DNA from: an uncultured Clostridia bacterium
GTDB taxonomy: Bacteria; Bacillota; Clostridia; Oscillospirales; Acutalibacteraceae
Length of the DNA: 64,000 bases
Reading direction: 5' to 3'
Assembly (NCBI GenBank): GCA_946182865.1
Contig: CAMHAV010000001.1
Span: forward strand, 1-64,000
Below the pieces are notes generated by a model that was not told the origin of the DNA, did not search any database, and was given only the letters and a program-made list of their open reading frames with translations. Within the stretch, counting starts at the first letter, position 1, and every line of letters begins with the position of its first letter. A program made the translations under genes and the position numbers. Positions 41,347 to 49,553 of this stretch are shown piece by piece.

Positions 41347-42246
41347 TCAGATCAGGCTCAGCAGCATGGCGACAAAGGCCACCACACCCGCCGTCACACC
41401 CAGCAGCAGCGCCAGCCGCCGCCGCAGAATCGCGGTGCGTCCGTCGTCCAGCACCCGGGCAATCACCACGGTGAGGTTGTCCCCGCTGCCCTTGCGCAGC
41501 GCCTTTTCAATCAACGCGTCGGCAATGTCGCGCACCGGACGGCCCGAACTGAGCGTGGCATAAATGGAGTGATTGGGCAGCACGTCCGAAACGCCGTCGG
41601 AGCAGATCAGCAGCATGTCCCCGTTGCGGATGGTGGTGAAGTTCTCGTTGGGCTTAAGTCCGCGGATGTTTTCCATGCCGAGGTACTGCGAGAGCTGGTT
41701 GCGAATGTAAGAGCGGCTCGCCTGGTCTTCGGAGATGGCGCCCATATCCACCAGTTCCTGCGCGAAGGTCTGCGGCTTGCTCAGCCGCTCGATACCGTAC
41801 TGCGTTTTATGATAAATTTCGCTGTCCCCTAAATTGCAGGCGTAGACATACTGATTGGCCACCACCAGCATGGAAACCGTGGAACCCATCTTTTTGCCCG
41901 ACTCCTTGCATTTCTCCAATATTCTGCCGTTGGCCTCGCGGAGCATGCGCCGCGCGGTGCGGGACGCGTTCTGGCTGTTTTCGGACTGCCGGAGCGAATC
42001 GGAATAATCCGATATCGTCGATACGCCGATCATGGCGGCCACGTCGCCGTCCGCCTGCCCGCCCATGCCGTCGCACACCGCCAGCACATGGGCATTCAGA
42101 CTGTCCACCGCGTCAAAACGCTCGGCAACCGCGTTGTAGTGGTCAATATAACAGCCGTTGACATAAAAATTATCCTGATTGCTCGACCTCTTCTGACCGA
42201 TATCAGTCACAGCCGCAATTTCCAGCGTGACAGGAACACCGCCCAT
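41347..42246 (-). CDS. PP2C-family Ser/Thr phosphatase with C-terminal membrane anchor
   Basis: A 299-residue metal-dependent phosphatase. PP2C motifs in order: TDIGQKRSSNQDNF, VLAVCDGMGGQADGDVAA (metal Asp-Gly), MGSTVSMLVV, ACNLGDSEIY, LLICSDGVSDVL and GSGDNLTVVI. One membrane helix ends the protein (ALLLGVTAGVVAFVAMLL). It would remove phosphate from Ser/Thr targets at the membrane. The start at 42246 has GGAGG nine bases upstream; the earlier ATG at 42294 lies ahead of the predicted transcription start. A second, soluble PP2C (prpC) is at 57516. Confidence 0.88.
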   Translation of the reverse strand: MGGVPVTLEIAAVTDIGQKRSSNQDNFYVNGCYIDHYNAVAERFDAVDSLNAHVLAVCDGMGGQADGDVAAMIGVSTISDYSDSLRQSENSQNASRTARRMLREANGRILEKCKESGKKMGSTVSMLVVANQYVYACNLGDSEIYHKTQYGIERLSKPQTFAQELVDMGAISEDQASRSYIRNQLSQYLGMENIRGLKPNENFTTIRNGDMLLICSDGVSDVLPNHSIYATLSSGRPVRDIADALIEKALRKGSGDNLTVVIARVLDDGRTAILRRRLALLLGVTAGVVAFVAMLLSLI

Positions 42247-42292
42247 CGGATCATTCCTCCTTTCTCCGTTAAATGATGAACTTCCTGTATTC

Positions 42293-42322
42293 ATGATACC
42301 ATCAAACCCGCCTATTTGTCAA
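42293..42322 (-). promoter_or_regulatory. Promoter of the membrane PP2C gene
   Basis: Minus-strand -35 TTGACA (42322-42317), 18-bp spacer, -10 TATCAT (42298-42293). Confidence 0.7.
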
Positions 42323-42345
42323 GTTTTTTGGAAATTCTCGTTATC

Positions 42346-43626
42346 TCATTCCCCCAGCACCGAACGGAGGTTCTTCATCTCCTCGGCGGTCTGCTCGCTG
42401 TCAAGATAAGCGTAGGAATACAGCGCGAAGCCGTCTGCGTGTATTTCGCTGCTGCGTGTGAATAACACCTGATTCATAATGATATCGTCCGCCGTCTGCC
42501 ATTTGCCGCTGTCGCTGTCGGAACCCGCCTTGTAAAGCGCCAGACCGATGTAGAGCTTCACTTTGTCACTGCTCACCAGCGCCCGCCACTTGCGGCACAT
42601 CGGCTCAAAGGGCGCAATCTTATTGTCGCTCGTCCAATAGATCTGCGGCGCGAGGTAATCCACATACCCCTCGGTGCTGCCCCATGTCTTGACATCCGCG
42701 CCCGCGCTCAGGCAATTGTCGATATTTCCGGCAGGGCTGATGCCGAACACACATGTTTTGTCCGCTTTCTTGACGGCGCTGTAAACCGCTTTCACCAGCG
42801 TGCTGATATTCTGTGTGCGCCAATCGAGCAGCGACAGCTTTCCGCCGTCCGCCTGATAGGCCGCATACGCCTTGCTGTCGTCAAAGGAGCTGTCGGAGGC
42901 GGGGTAAAAATAATCGTCCCAATGCACACCGTCCACATTGTATTTTTCCACGATTTCCCGCACGCCGCTCACAATCCGCTCGCGCACTTCGGGAATGGCG
43001 GGGTTGTAATACTTGCCCTTTTTGTAGTCGATCACCCAGTCGTCATTATCGGGATTATCGTCGCCGCGCCAGACAACATAGGGATTGTCATCGGAAAGGG
43101 CAGGCGGATAAGCGCCGGAATTGAGCATGATACGCAGGGGATTGAGCCACGCGTGGAGCTGTAATCCTTCCCGGTGCGCCGCCTCCACGGCATAGGCAAG
43201 GGGGTCAAAGCCGTCGGACGGCGCTTGTCCCTGTGTCCCCGTGACAAGGTGCGACCAAGGGTAATAGTCGGACGCGTAGAGCGCGTCTCCGAAGGGGCGT
43301 ACATGGAAATAGATGGTGTTCATGCCGTTGGATTTTGCTGCGCTCACCATGCTGTCGATCTTGGCCTTGTTGACTCCGTCGAGCGACAGATAGGCAATCC
43401 ACACGCCGCGCAGCTCGTCCGACGCTCCCGTCGGCCGGCCGTATTGATCGACGCCGTCGCCGTTGCGGGGATACTGACCCTCGCTGTGATTTCTGATCCA
43501 AATGCCCTCTCCCCGATGCAGCAGGTAAGGCAGTGACGCGCCCACGGCAATGCCCACCGTAAGCAGCGCCATGACAACATAAAAGAGCGCCGATTTCTTT
43601 TTTTCCTTTGACTGATTGCCTTTCAA
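42346..43626 (-). CDS. Family 10-like glycoside hydrolase (GHL10/DUF187), membrane anchored
   Basis: A 426-residue protein with one N-terminal membrane helix (residues ~13-35). A TIM-barrel GHL10 domain follows: ELRGVWIAYLSLDG, MNTIYFHVRPFGDALYASD, LQLHAWLNPLRIM, VDGVHWDDYFYP (likely acid/base Asp pair) and LAPQIYWTSDNKIAPFEP. Members act on cell-surface or wall polysaccharide; the substrate is unknown. The TTG at 43626, eight bases after GGAGG, is the preferred start, since the earlier TTG at 43641 overlaps that ribosome site. Confidence 0.85.
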   Translation of the reverse strand: MKGNQSKEKKKSALFYVVMALLTVGIAVGASLPYLLHRGEGIWIRNHSEGQYPRNGDGVDQYGRPTGASDELRGVWIAYLSLDGVNKAKIDSMVSAAKSNGMNTIYFHVRPFGDALYASDYYPWSHLVTGTQGQAPSDGFDPLAYAVEAAHREGLQLHAWLNPLRIMLNSGAYPPALSDDNPYVVWRGDDNPDNDDWVIDYKKGKYYNPAIPEVRERIVSGVREIVEKYNVDGVHWDDYFYPASDSSFDDSKAYAAYQADGGKLSLLDWRTQNISTLVKAVYSAVKKADKTCVFGISPAGNIDNCLSAGADVKTWGSTEGYVDYLAPQIYWTSDNKIAPFEPMCRKWRALVSSDKVKLYIGLALYKAGSDSDSGKWQTADDIIMNQVLFTRSSEIHADGFALYSYAYLDSEQTAEEMKNLRSVLGE

Positions 43627-43670
43627 AAGCCATTCCTCCAAAATATATGTAATTATTCACAAAAAATGTA

Positions 43671-43699
43671 TTGACTTAATAGAATAATTATACTACTAT
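43671..43699 (+). promoter_or_regulatory. Promoter of the DUF1294 gene
   Basis: -35 TTGACT (43671-43676), 17-bp spacer, -10 TACTAT (43694-43699), in an AT-rich divergent region. Confidence 0.6.
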
Positions 43700-43757
43700 T
43701 TAATTATCTTCGGGTGTACGAAGTGTAAATTCTATCGAAAAAAGGAGTTTTCTGTCC

Positions 43758-44078
43758 ATGAGATCCGTCGATACCTTTCTGCTCGGCTGTCTTGCCGTCT
43801 TAGTCATCTACCTTATTGTCATCAGCGCCTTTGCGGTCTATCAGACCAAGCGTGACAAAGCCCTTGCCAATGTTCCCAAGGATTCCTCCCACTACTGGCG
43901 CATTCCCGAATTCCAGCTCATGCTGATTTCGGCGCTGGGCGGTTCTTTTGCCATGTACGCCACCATGAAAAAGATTCGTCACAAAACCCAGCACCCCAAA
44001 TTCATGATCGGCATTCCCGTCATCATGGTGCTCCAGGTCGCGCTGGCCGCTTTCATCGTCTGGCTGCGGTTTTCCTGA
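43758..44078 (+). CDS. DUF1294 small membrane protein
   Basis: A 106-residue protein of the DUF1294 family. Three membrane helices (about 6-28, 50-68, 82-103) surround the conserved RIPEFQLMLISALGGSFAMYATMKKIRHKTQHPKF region, whose Arg-Ile-Pro-Glu and His-Lys-Thr words define the family. Function unknown. AAAGGAG precedes the ATG. The MreB-like gene follows after 56 bases. Confidence 0.85.
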   Translation: MRSVDTFLLGCLAVLVIYLIVISAFAVYQTKRDKALANVPKDSSHYWRIPEFQLMLISALGGSFAMYATMKKIRHKTQHPKFMIGIPVIMVLQVALAAFIVWLRFS

Positions 44079-44134
44079 TCTCATCTATATGCGGGTGAGA
44101 GCAGAAGTATGACATCACGCGGGAGGAACAGGAT

Positions 44135-45166
44135 TTGAAAAAAATAACGCTCGGCATGGACGTCGGCATCGACCTCGGCTCCACCACCGTCAAAATCTAC
44201 ACGCCCGGTCGGGAAATCGCGCTGGAGGAACCCGCCATGGTCGCCGTGGACAGGGACACCGACGAGATTCTCGCTTTCGGCTCGGACGCGCGGCAGATGC
44301 TGGGGCGCACGCCGGAAAGCGTCGCCGTGGTCAGCCCTGTGGAATACGGACGCATCCGGAATTTCCGGCTCACCGAAATCATGCTCACCGCCTATGTTAA
44401 AGAGGTCTGCGGCAACAAAATCTTTATGCCGCGCGTGGTGGTGTGCGTTCCGTCGGGCGTGTCGGAAGTGGAAAAAAGCGAAGTCGTGGAATCGCTGCGG
44501 GCGGCCGGCGCGCGCAGGGTTTATCTGATCGAAACCGTCGTGGCGGCGGCGCTGGGCGCGGGAGTGGATATTTCCCAGCCCCGCGGGCGCATCGTCTGCG
44601 ACATCGGCGGCGGCACCACGGACATCGGCGTGCTTACGCTCAACGGCACGGCCACCTCCCATTGGGTCAAATACGCGGGACATTCCTTCAACGAAGCGCT
44701 GATCGACTACATCCGTCAGCGGTTTGACCTGCTCATCGGCCCCCGCACAGCGGAACTCATCAAGCGGGAGGCGGGCTGCGTGATACCGCGCGAAGCCGTG
44801 CTCACCGTCACCGCTAAAGGTCGGAATGCCAAAACGGGCATGCCCGACATGATTCAGCTCACCTCTGAGGATATTCTGGAAGCCTTTGAAGAACCCGCCA
44901 TTCACATCTGCCGCGCCGTGCAGCATACGCTGGAGGAAACGCCTCCCGCGCTCGCCGGAGATCTTCTCAGCGGCGGCATTACGCTGACAGGCGGCGGCGC
45001 AAAGCTCTACGGCATCGACCGGCTCATCGCGGAGCGCACCAAGCTCAGCGTCACCGTTGCCACCGACGCCGCCCAATGCGTCGCGCTCGGAACGGGCAAA
45101 GCCATCCGATTCATCGACACGCGGGACAGGCTGGAAAAAGACACCTCGCCGCTCGATGTGTTTTGA
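44135..45166 (+). CDS. MreB/Mbl-family rod-shape protein
   Basis: A 343-residue actin-like protein that would form membrane filaments guiding wall synthesis. Actin-fold nucleotide motifs are visible: VGIDLGSTTVKIY (phosphate 1), CDIGGGTTDIGVL (phosphate 2) and LTGGGAKLYGID (adenosine). PRVVVCVPSGVSEVEKSEVVESLRAAGARRVYLIET is typical MreB. It is not in an mreBCD cluster here, so a paralogue such as Mbl or MreBH is likely. The start is TTG with GGGAGG nine bases upstream. Confidence 0.9.
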   Translation: MKKITLGMDVGIDLGSTTVKIYTPGREIALEEPAMVAVDRDTDEILAFGSDARQMLGRTPESVAVVSPVEYGRIRNFRLTEIMLTAYVKEVCGNKIFMPRVVVCVPSGVSEVEKSEVVESLRAAGARRVYLIETVVAAALGAGVDISQPRGRIVCDIGGGTTDIGVLTLNGTATSHWVKYAGHSFNEALIDYIRQRFDLLIGPRTAELIKREAGCVIPREAVLTVTAKGRNAKTGMPDMIQLTSEDILEAFEEPAIHICRAVQHTLEETPPALAGDLLSGGITLTGGGAKLYGIDRLIAERTKLSVTVATDAAQCVALGTGKAIRFIDTRDRLEKDTSPLDVF

Positions 45167-45174
45167 CTAAACGA

Positions 45175-45217
45175 AAAAAGGTCCCGGTGCATCGCCACAC
45201 GCACCGAGACCTTTTTT
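45175..45217. terminator. Bidirectional terminator between the mreB-like gene and the MT-A70 gene
   Basis: AAAAAAGGTC-CGGTGC (from 45175) pairs with GCACCG-GACCTTTTTT (to 45217); A- and T-runs serve both strands. Confidence 0.85.
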
Positions 45218-45218
45218 G

Positions 45219-45857
45219 TTATTTTTTTACAGCCACCGTATGGTTGGCATACGTTTGCCAATCAGGTTCATAGTCATCCACCGCTTGATTCCCCCACATA
45301 TCCCAGCCGTCACGATTGCCCCGGGCAAACAATTCAAGCCGCGGTTCATAAGAACAAGCCTCTATCAAATCGACAAATTCATCAGGCTTTCTGCTGTGTT
45401 CCCGCTTCATGGATCTTATCAGATTCACCTGTGACCTTCCAGGCTGCAAGGTTCGGTTTTTGTCTCCTTTGATGCCAAAAAGCAAAATTTCTGTCACGTT
45501 GCGAAAATAAAAGCCGACGCCTCTGCCGTCAGGCTGACCGTCCTTTCTTACCTTTTCCCACACCAGATTGGTTTTGTACTCAAACCCCCATGCTTTCATC
45601 ACCGCAAGTCCTTCCGGCAAAAGCGCATTGGGAACCCATAAATATAAATGACATTTTTCTTCCGCCACCTCTGAAACGGGCAGCGACATAATGCTTTCCA
45701 AATCCATTGTGGCATATCGGTTCAGCCGCTTATGCTCCGGCGCAACTTTTCCGGTTCGGTTCTGAAACTGCCACGGGGGATCCGCATAAATCGTGCGGTA
45801 TTTTTTTCCATCTGTAAACGCCTTAAAATCGGCAATTGTTTCTTCTAAAGTTGTCAT
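45219..45857 (-). CDS. MT-A70 family adenine methyltransferase (orphan)
   Basis: A 212-residue DNA (or RNA) N6-adenine methyltransferase of the MT-A70 family. The catalytic motif is IYADPPWQF (DPPW, residues ~25-33), with LYLWVPNALLPEGLAVMKAWGF and NLVWEK as the family's later strands, and a C-terminal SRKPDEFVDLIEACSY. The ATG at 45857 lies one base after the stop of a fragment of a BglII/BstYI-like restriction enzyme, so it is the methylase half of a restriction-modification pair whose nuclease half is broken. The target sequence is not readable from the protein. Confidence 0.88.
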   Translation of the reverse strand: MTTLEETIADFKAFTDGKKYRTIYADPPWQFQNRTGKVAPEHKRLNRYATMDLESIMSLPVSEVAEEKCHLYLWVPNALLPEGLAVMKAWGFEYKTNLVWEKVRKDGQPDGRGVGFYFRNVTEILLFGIKGDKNRTLQPGRSQVNLIRSMKREHSRKPDEFVDLIEACSYEPRLELFARGNRDGWDMWGNQAVDDYEPDWQTYANHTVAVKK

Positions 45858-45858
45858 T

Positions 45859-46173
45859 TCAGCAGTCCTCAATACAAGATTTCTTTATTCCGACAGCCAA
45901 TATCGGACATCCGCCGTTTCTGCGCGAATCCAAACGGTCGGTAAGCTTTCCCATCCAGGTAGTAGAAGCGCCATATTTCTTCAAAATGCCAATACTGCGA
46001 AATATATCGTTCAATTCTTCTGATCGGGTTACAATAATCCCCACATCAATGATGCCGCAGTCAAAATAAGTCCGCATGGCCAACAAATCACGGTCAAACG
46101 TCTGATCCTTGCTATTCCATTCCAAATCAAATGCCACTTTATTTTTTAAAAAATCAATATTATGACCGTCAAG
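45859..46173 (-). pseudogene. Truncated BglII/BstYI-family restriction endonuclease
   Basis: About 104 codons of the C-terminal half of a BglII/BstYI-type type II endonuclease: HNIDFLKNKVAFDLEWNSKD, then FDRDLLAMRTYFD, VGIIVTRSEEL, KYGASTTWMGKL and RRNGGCPILAVGI, all family landmarks. Similarity continues upstream of the first usable start (GTG at 46137) to codon CTT at 46173, where an in-frame stop at 46174-46176 and then the sdpI stop codon are met. The N-terminal half is gone. The FDLEW segment, which holds likely active-site acids, remains, but a working enzyme is improbable. Confidence 0.75.
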
Positions 46174-46187
46174 TTAAACGAAGGCTG

Positions 46188-46904
46188 TTACGGATTTCCC
46201 TCTTTTCCCCCGCTCCGGATTTCCGCCCGATACACGCGGCGGGCATACATCAGCATGATTGCCGTCGCCGCCATAAGATAGCCCAGCATAAGAAATACCG
46301 TAGGCAGCACATCGGCCAGCAGCGCGGTCACCATCGTCGCCACACCCGTGAGCATCATCACAATGCCGCCGAATCGGTTGCATTTGCGCCATGTGGCGTC
46401 GTTGTACATGCTCCACGACACCCGCAGGCCTACCGTGCTGTTCCTTCTGGTTTTGGGCATATAATTGCCCAGCACGATATACAAAGCGCCTGTCAGCACA
46501 AACGTGACTCTGGAAATATTCTCCGCCTGTGCCGACCCGTCCGAAGCCGCCCCTCGGTAAGCCGCATACAGAATCATGCCCTGCATCGCGGTAAAAAACA
46601 CGGTCACCGCCGCGCCGACAATCCACATTACCTTGGCATTGGACGCCGCCTGCACGCTTTCCTTGTCCTCCGTGTTTTCTGTGGATTTCCTTTCATAAAA
46701 GGAAGCCAGCGCCGCGAAAAACAGCGCCATGCCGATGGTCATCAGCGGCAAAAGAAGGTTTTCGTATCTGCTCCCCCATCTGTCGATTTCCCACGCCGCG
46801 TTGTAATGCATCGGCACGCGGTCAGGCATCAGCGGCAGCACGGCCGCCGTACCGACCAGCGAAACAAACGCCGTGATCCACAGGATTCTTTTGGCTGTTT
46901 TCAT
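46188..46904 (-). CDS. SdpI-family membrane protein
   Basis: A 238-residue membrane protein of the SdpI/YfhL family, immunity proteins to SDP-type toxins. The DUF1648 start is visible as LPLMPDRVPMHYNAAWEIDRWGSR (residues ~24-47), then six membrane helices and the SdpI signature NYMPKTRRNSTVGLRVSWSMYNDATWRKCNRFGG. The ATG at 46904 overlaps the stop of the ArsR-type gene (ATGA), as in sdpRI of Bacillus subtilis. No sdpABC toxin genes are in the window, so it may be an orphan immunity or envelope-stress gene. Confidence 0.88.
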   Translation of the reverse strand: MKTAKRILWITAFVSLVGTAAVLPLMPDRVPMHYNAAWEIDRWGSRYENLLLPLMTIGMALFFAALASFYERKSTENTEDKESVQAASNAKVMWIVGAAVTVFFTAMQGMILYAAYRGAASDGSAQAENISRVTFVLTGALYIVLGNYMPKTRRNSTVGLRVSWSMYNDATWRKCNRFGGIVMMLTGVATMVTALLADVLPTVFLMLGYLMAATAIMLMYARRVYRAEIRSGGKEGNP

Positions 46905-47170
46905 TGTCCCATTCCCCCAAACTGCTCCACCCACAGAATCAGCTCCTGCAGGACGGAGGTGTTGATTTCATAATAGACATAATTTTTATATTTGTACTCC
47001 ATCACCAGATCGGCACTTTTGAGCAGCCGGAGATGATAGGACAGAGCGGCGGGTGTGATCTGTAGTGCTTCCGCGATTTCTCCCGCGCTCATGCGTCCTT
47101 TCCTGAGCATGACCAGAATATCGCGGCGCTGCCTGTCGGACAGCACCTTGAAAAGATTCGATTCACCCAT
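46901..47170 (-). CDS. ArsR-family regulator SdpR-like
   Basis: An 89-residue winged-helix repressor: LFKVLSDRQRRDILVMLRKGRMSAGEIAEAL, then PAALSYHLRLLKSADLV as recognition helix, and YYEINTSVLQELI. It lacks ArsR metal-binding cysteines, as SdpR does. Its promoter is bracketed by two identical-type operators, arguing for autorepression. In the SdpRI system, SdpI at the membrane sequesters SdpR when toxin binds. Confidence 0.88.
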   Translation of the reverse strand: MGESNLFKVLSDRQRRDILVMLRKGRMSAGEIAEALQITPAALSYHLRLLKSADLVMEYKYKNYVYYEINTSVLQELILWVEQFGGMGQ

Positions 47171-47192
47171 GGGCTAACACCTGCTATGAAAG

Positions 47193-47214
47193 TATTTAAA
47201 ATATTCTTTAAATA
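47193..47214. promoter_or_regulatory. SdpR operator O1
   Basis: A perfect dyad TATTTAAA-N6-TTTAAATA just downstream of the -10 box of the sdpRI promoter. Confidence 0.75.
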
Positions 47215-47215
47215 G

Positions 47216-47244
47216 ATTCTACCACAAAGTGCGTTCCCTGTCAA
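47216..47244 (-). promoter_or_regulatory. Promoter of sdpRI
   Basis: Minus-strand -35 TTGACA (47244-47239), 17-bp spacer, -10 TAGAAT (47221-47216), lying between the two operators. Confidence 0.8.
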
Positions 47245-47248
47245 GAAG

Positions 47249-47270
47249 TATTTAAAATTATTTTTAAATA
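47249..47270. promoter_or_regulatory. SdpR operator O2
   Basis: A second perfect TATTTAAA-N6-TTTAAATA dyad, 56 bp from O1, just upstream of the -35 box. Confidence 0.75.
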
Positions 47271-47316
47271 GCCCCACCCCCCACCTTGTTGATTTTTTCT
47301 TTTTTCCATAATCCTC

Positions 47317-47345
47317 TTGACCTTGGAGAAATTATGGTGTAAAAT
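47317..47345 (+). promoter_or_regulatory. Promoter of proS
   Basis: -35 TTGACC (47317-47322), 17-bp spacer, -10 TAAAAT (47340-47345); transcript starts near 47352. Confidence 0.7.
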
Positions 47346-47351
47346 GAATCC

Positions 47352-47680
47352 GTAATAGAAAACAACAGCCATGACGGGAACCATTTCCTTTTCCCATCCG
47401 ACCCCAGAGAGAAGCCGCGCGGTGAAAGGCTTTGTCGGAAGAAAGTGAACCCCATTCCCAGAGCTTCGGTGAGAACGTCTGCCGCGTCAAACGGCGGGAC
47501 GGTAATTTCCGACGATTTCCCCGCGTTATGGGGCGACGAGAGCATCACGGACGTATATTTCAGAAAAATACGCCGGATGAATTCGGGTGGTAACACGGAT
47601 TTTTTAGGCTTAGAATCCGCCCCGATCCGCTTGGGTATTTTTCAGATATACCAAGGCGTTTCGGGGCGGTTTTATTTTTA
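47352..47680 (+). promoter_or_regulatory. T-box riboswitch (tRNA-Pro) of proS
   Basis: A complete T-box leader. Stem I has the AGAGAG kink-turn motif (about 47405-47411), GGTGAAAGG distal loop sequence, and a specifier loop with the proline codon CCC in GAACCCCATT (about 47451-47453). The T-box core GGGTGGTAACACGG is at 47585-47598. The terminator stem is CCGCCCCGA (47617-47625) with TCGGGGCGG (47661-47669) and TTTTATTTTT. Uncharged tRNA-Pro would favour the antiterminator. It accounts for the gene-free stretch before proS. Confidence 0.92.
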
Positions 47681-47720
47681 TCATCTTATTACTTTTCTAT
47701 TTGCAGGAGGAACGATTCCA

Positions 47721-49439
47721 ATGAAACTTGACAAACTGGTCGGCGACCGATTCAAAGAAAGACCCGCCGAATGCTCCATCGACAGCCACGCGCTGATGGT
47801 GCGCGGCGGCTACATGAAATTCATGGCGAGCGGTATTTACTCGCAGTATATGCCGCTCAAGCGCATTCTCCGAAAGATCGAGAACATCATCCGTGAGGAA
47901 ATGGACGCGATCGACGGCCAGGAAGTGCTTTTCCCTGTCGTCATGCCCGGCAGTCTGTGGGAAGAATCGGGGCGCTACAACTCCATCGCCAGCGAGCTGC
48001 TTCGCTTCAAAGACAGAAACGGCACGCCCATGGTGCTCGGCATGACCCACGAGGAAGCCGCCGTTCATCTGGTGCGCGACTATGCCACCACCTACACCAA
48101 ATACCCTTTCATGATCTATCAGATTCAGACCAAGTTCCGCGATGAAGCGCGTCCCCGCGCCGGCATGATCCGCGTGCGCGAATTCACCATGAAAGACGCG
48201 TATTCTTTCCACACCTCGCAGGAAGACCTCGAACAGTACTATGACCGCTGCCACAAGGCCTACGAGCGTATCTTCGCCCGCGCCGGTATTCCCGAAACCA
48301 TCTCCGTCAAGTCCGACTCCGGCATGATGGGCGGCAGCGTGTCGCATGAATTCATGCTGCTCACCCCCGTGGGTGAGGATTCCATCGTGCTTTGCCGCGA
48401 CTGCGGTTACAGCGCCAACATGGAGGCCGCCGAGTGCATTACCGACAACACCCCCGACACGGAACTGAAAGAATGCGGGCTGGTTCACACCCCCGACGCG
48501 CACACCATCGACGATCTCTGCGCGTTCCTCGGCACCACCCCCGAAAAGACCTGCAAAGCCGTGGTGTATCAGCGCAATATGGATGACACCTACATCATCA
48601 TCTTCCTGCGCGGCGACCTCGACGTGAACGAAACCAAGGTCACCAACTTCCTCGGCTGCGACATTCATCCGGCGGTCATCACCGAAGAAAGCGGCATTGC
48701 GGCGGGCTTCATCGGCCCCAAGGGTCTGCCCGAAGGCGTGACCGTTCTCTACGACAACTCCCTGATCGGCATGACCAACTTCCCCTGCGGCGGCAACAAA
48801 ACCGATTACCACTATGTCAATTTCAACATGGCGCGTGACTTCGGCGAAGTGGAATACCGCGACTTTGCCAAGGCGTTCGTCGGCGGCACCTGCCCCTGCT
48901 GCGGCAAAAAGACGCTGGAAATCTCCCGCGGCATCGAGGTGGGCAACATCTTCCAGCTCGGCACCAAATACACCCAGTCCATGAATATGCAGTATGTAGA
49001 CAGCGAGGGCGAAATGCACTATCCCATCATGGGCTGCTACGGCATCGGCGTGGGTCGTCTGGCCGCATCGGTCTGCGAAGCCCATCATGACGATTACGGC
49101 CCCATCTGGCCGATCTCCATCGCGCCCTGGCAGGTCAATCTCTGCTGCGTGCGTTCCGACGACGAACAGTGCAGGGCCTTTGCCGACAGTCTCTATGACG
49201 AGCTGCAAAAGCGCGGCGTCGAGGTGATCTACGACGACCGCAACGTGCGCCCCGGCGTGATGTTCTCCGACAGCGATCTGCTCGGCATTCCGGTGAGAGC
49301 CGTCGTCAGCCCGCGCAATATGAAAGACAGCGTCGTGGAACTCTCCACCCGCGACAAATCGGTGCAGAAGAAAGTTCCCACCGATAGCGCCGCGGACGAA
49401 ATCCAGGCGCTGGTCAAGGAATTGCTCGCCGCCTATTAA
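47721..49439 (+). CDS. proS: Prolyl-tRNA synthetase
   Basis: A 572-residue class II synthetase of the bacterial type. Motif 2 is in FRDEARPRAGMIRVREFTMKDAYSFH (residues ~141-165), the YbaK-like editing insertion spans about 230-390, motif 3 is in MGCYGIGVGRLAAS, and a C-terminal anticodon-binding domain closes the protein. The ATG at 47721 has GGAGG ten bases upstream. The frame is open far upstream through the leader, but that part is the T-box RNA and not coding. Confidence 0.96.
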   Translation: MKLDKLVGDRFKERPAECSIDSHALMVRGGYMKFMASGIYSQYMPLKRILRKIENIIREEMDAIDGQEVLFPVVMPGSLWEESGRYNSIASELLRFKDRNGTPMVLGMTHEEAAVHLVRDYATTYTKYPFMIYQIQTKFRDEARPRAGMIRVREFTMKDAYSFHTSQEDLEQYYDRCHKAYERIFARAGIPETISVKSDSGMMGGSVSHEFMLLTPVGEDSIVLCRDCGYSANMEAAECITDNTPDTELKECGLVHTPDAHTIDDLCAFLGTTPEKTCKAVVYQRNMDDTYIIIFLRGDLDVNETKVTNFLGCDIHPAVITEESGIAAGFIGPKGLPEGVTVLYDNSLIGMTNFPCGGNKTDYHYVNFNMARDFGEVEYRDFAKAFVGGTCPCCGKKTLEISRGIEVGNIFQLGTKYTQSMNMQYVDSEGEMHYPIMGCYGIGVGRLAASVCEAHHDDYGPIWPISIAPWQVNLCCVRSDDEQCRAFADSLYDELQKRGVEVIYDDRNVRPGVMFSDSDLLGIPVRAVVSPRNMKDSVVELSTRDKSVQKKVPTDSAADEIQALVKELLAAY

Positions 49440-49553
49440 TGCTTTTCTTCCCACTTGGTTCTCTATCCGGCAAATCTCTTTAAGCAAAAACCGCGTATCT
49501 ATCTCCCGCATCCCAATCATATTTTTTTATTTTGATAAATCGGAGTGATTATT

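Noticed and set aside
47264-47596. 110-codon minus-strand frame in the proS leader
   Set aside because: Antisense to the T-box leader, with no family match or ribosome site.
47445-47720. Upstream extension of the proS reading frame
   Set aside because: This part is the T-box RNA and terminator; proS similarity starts at 47721, which has a clear ribosome site.
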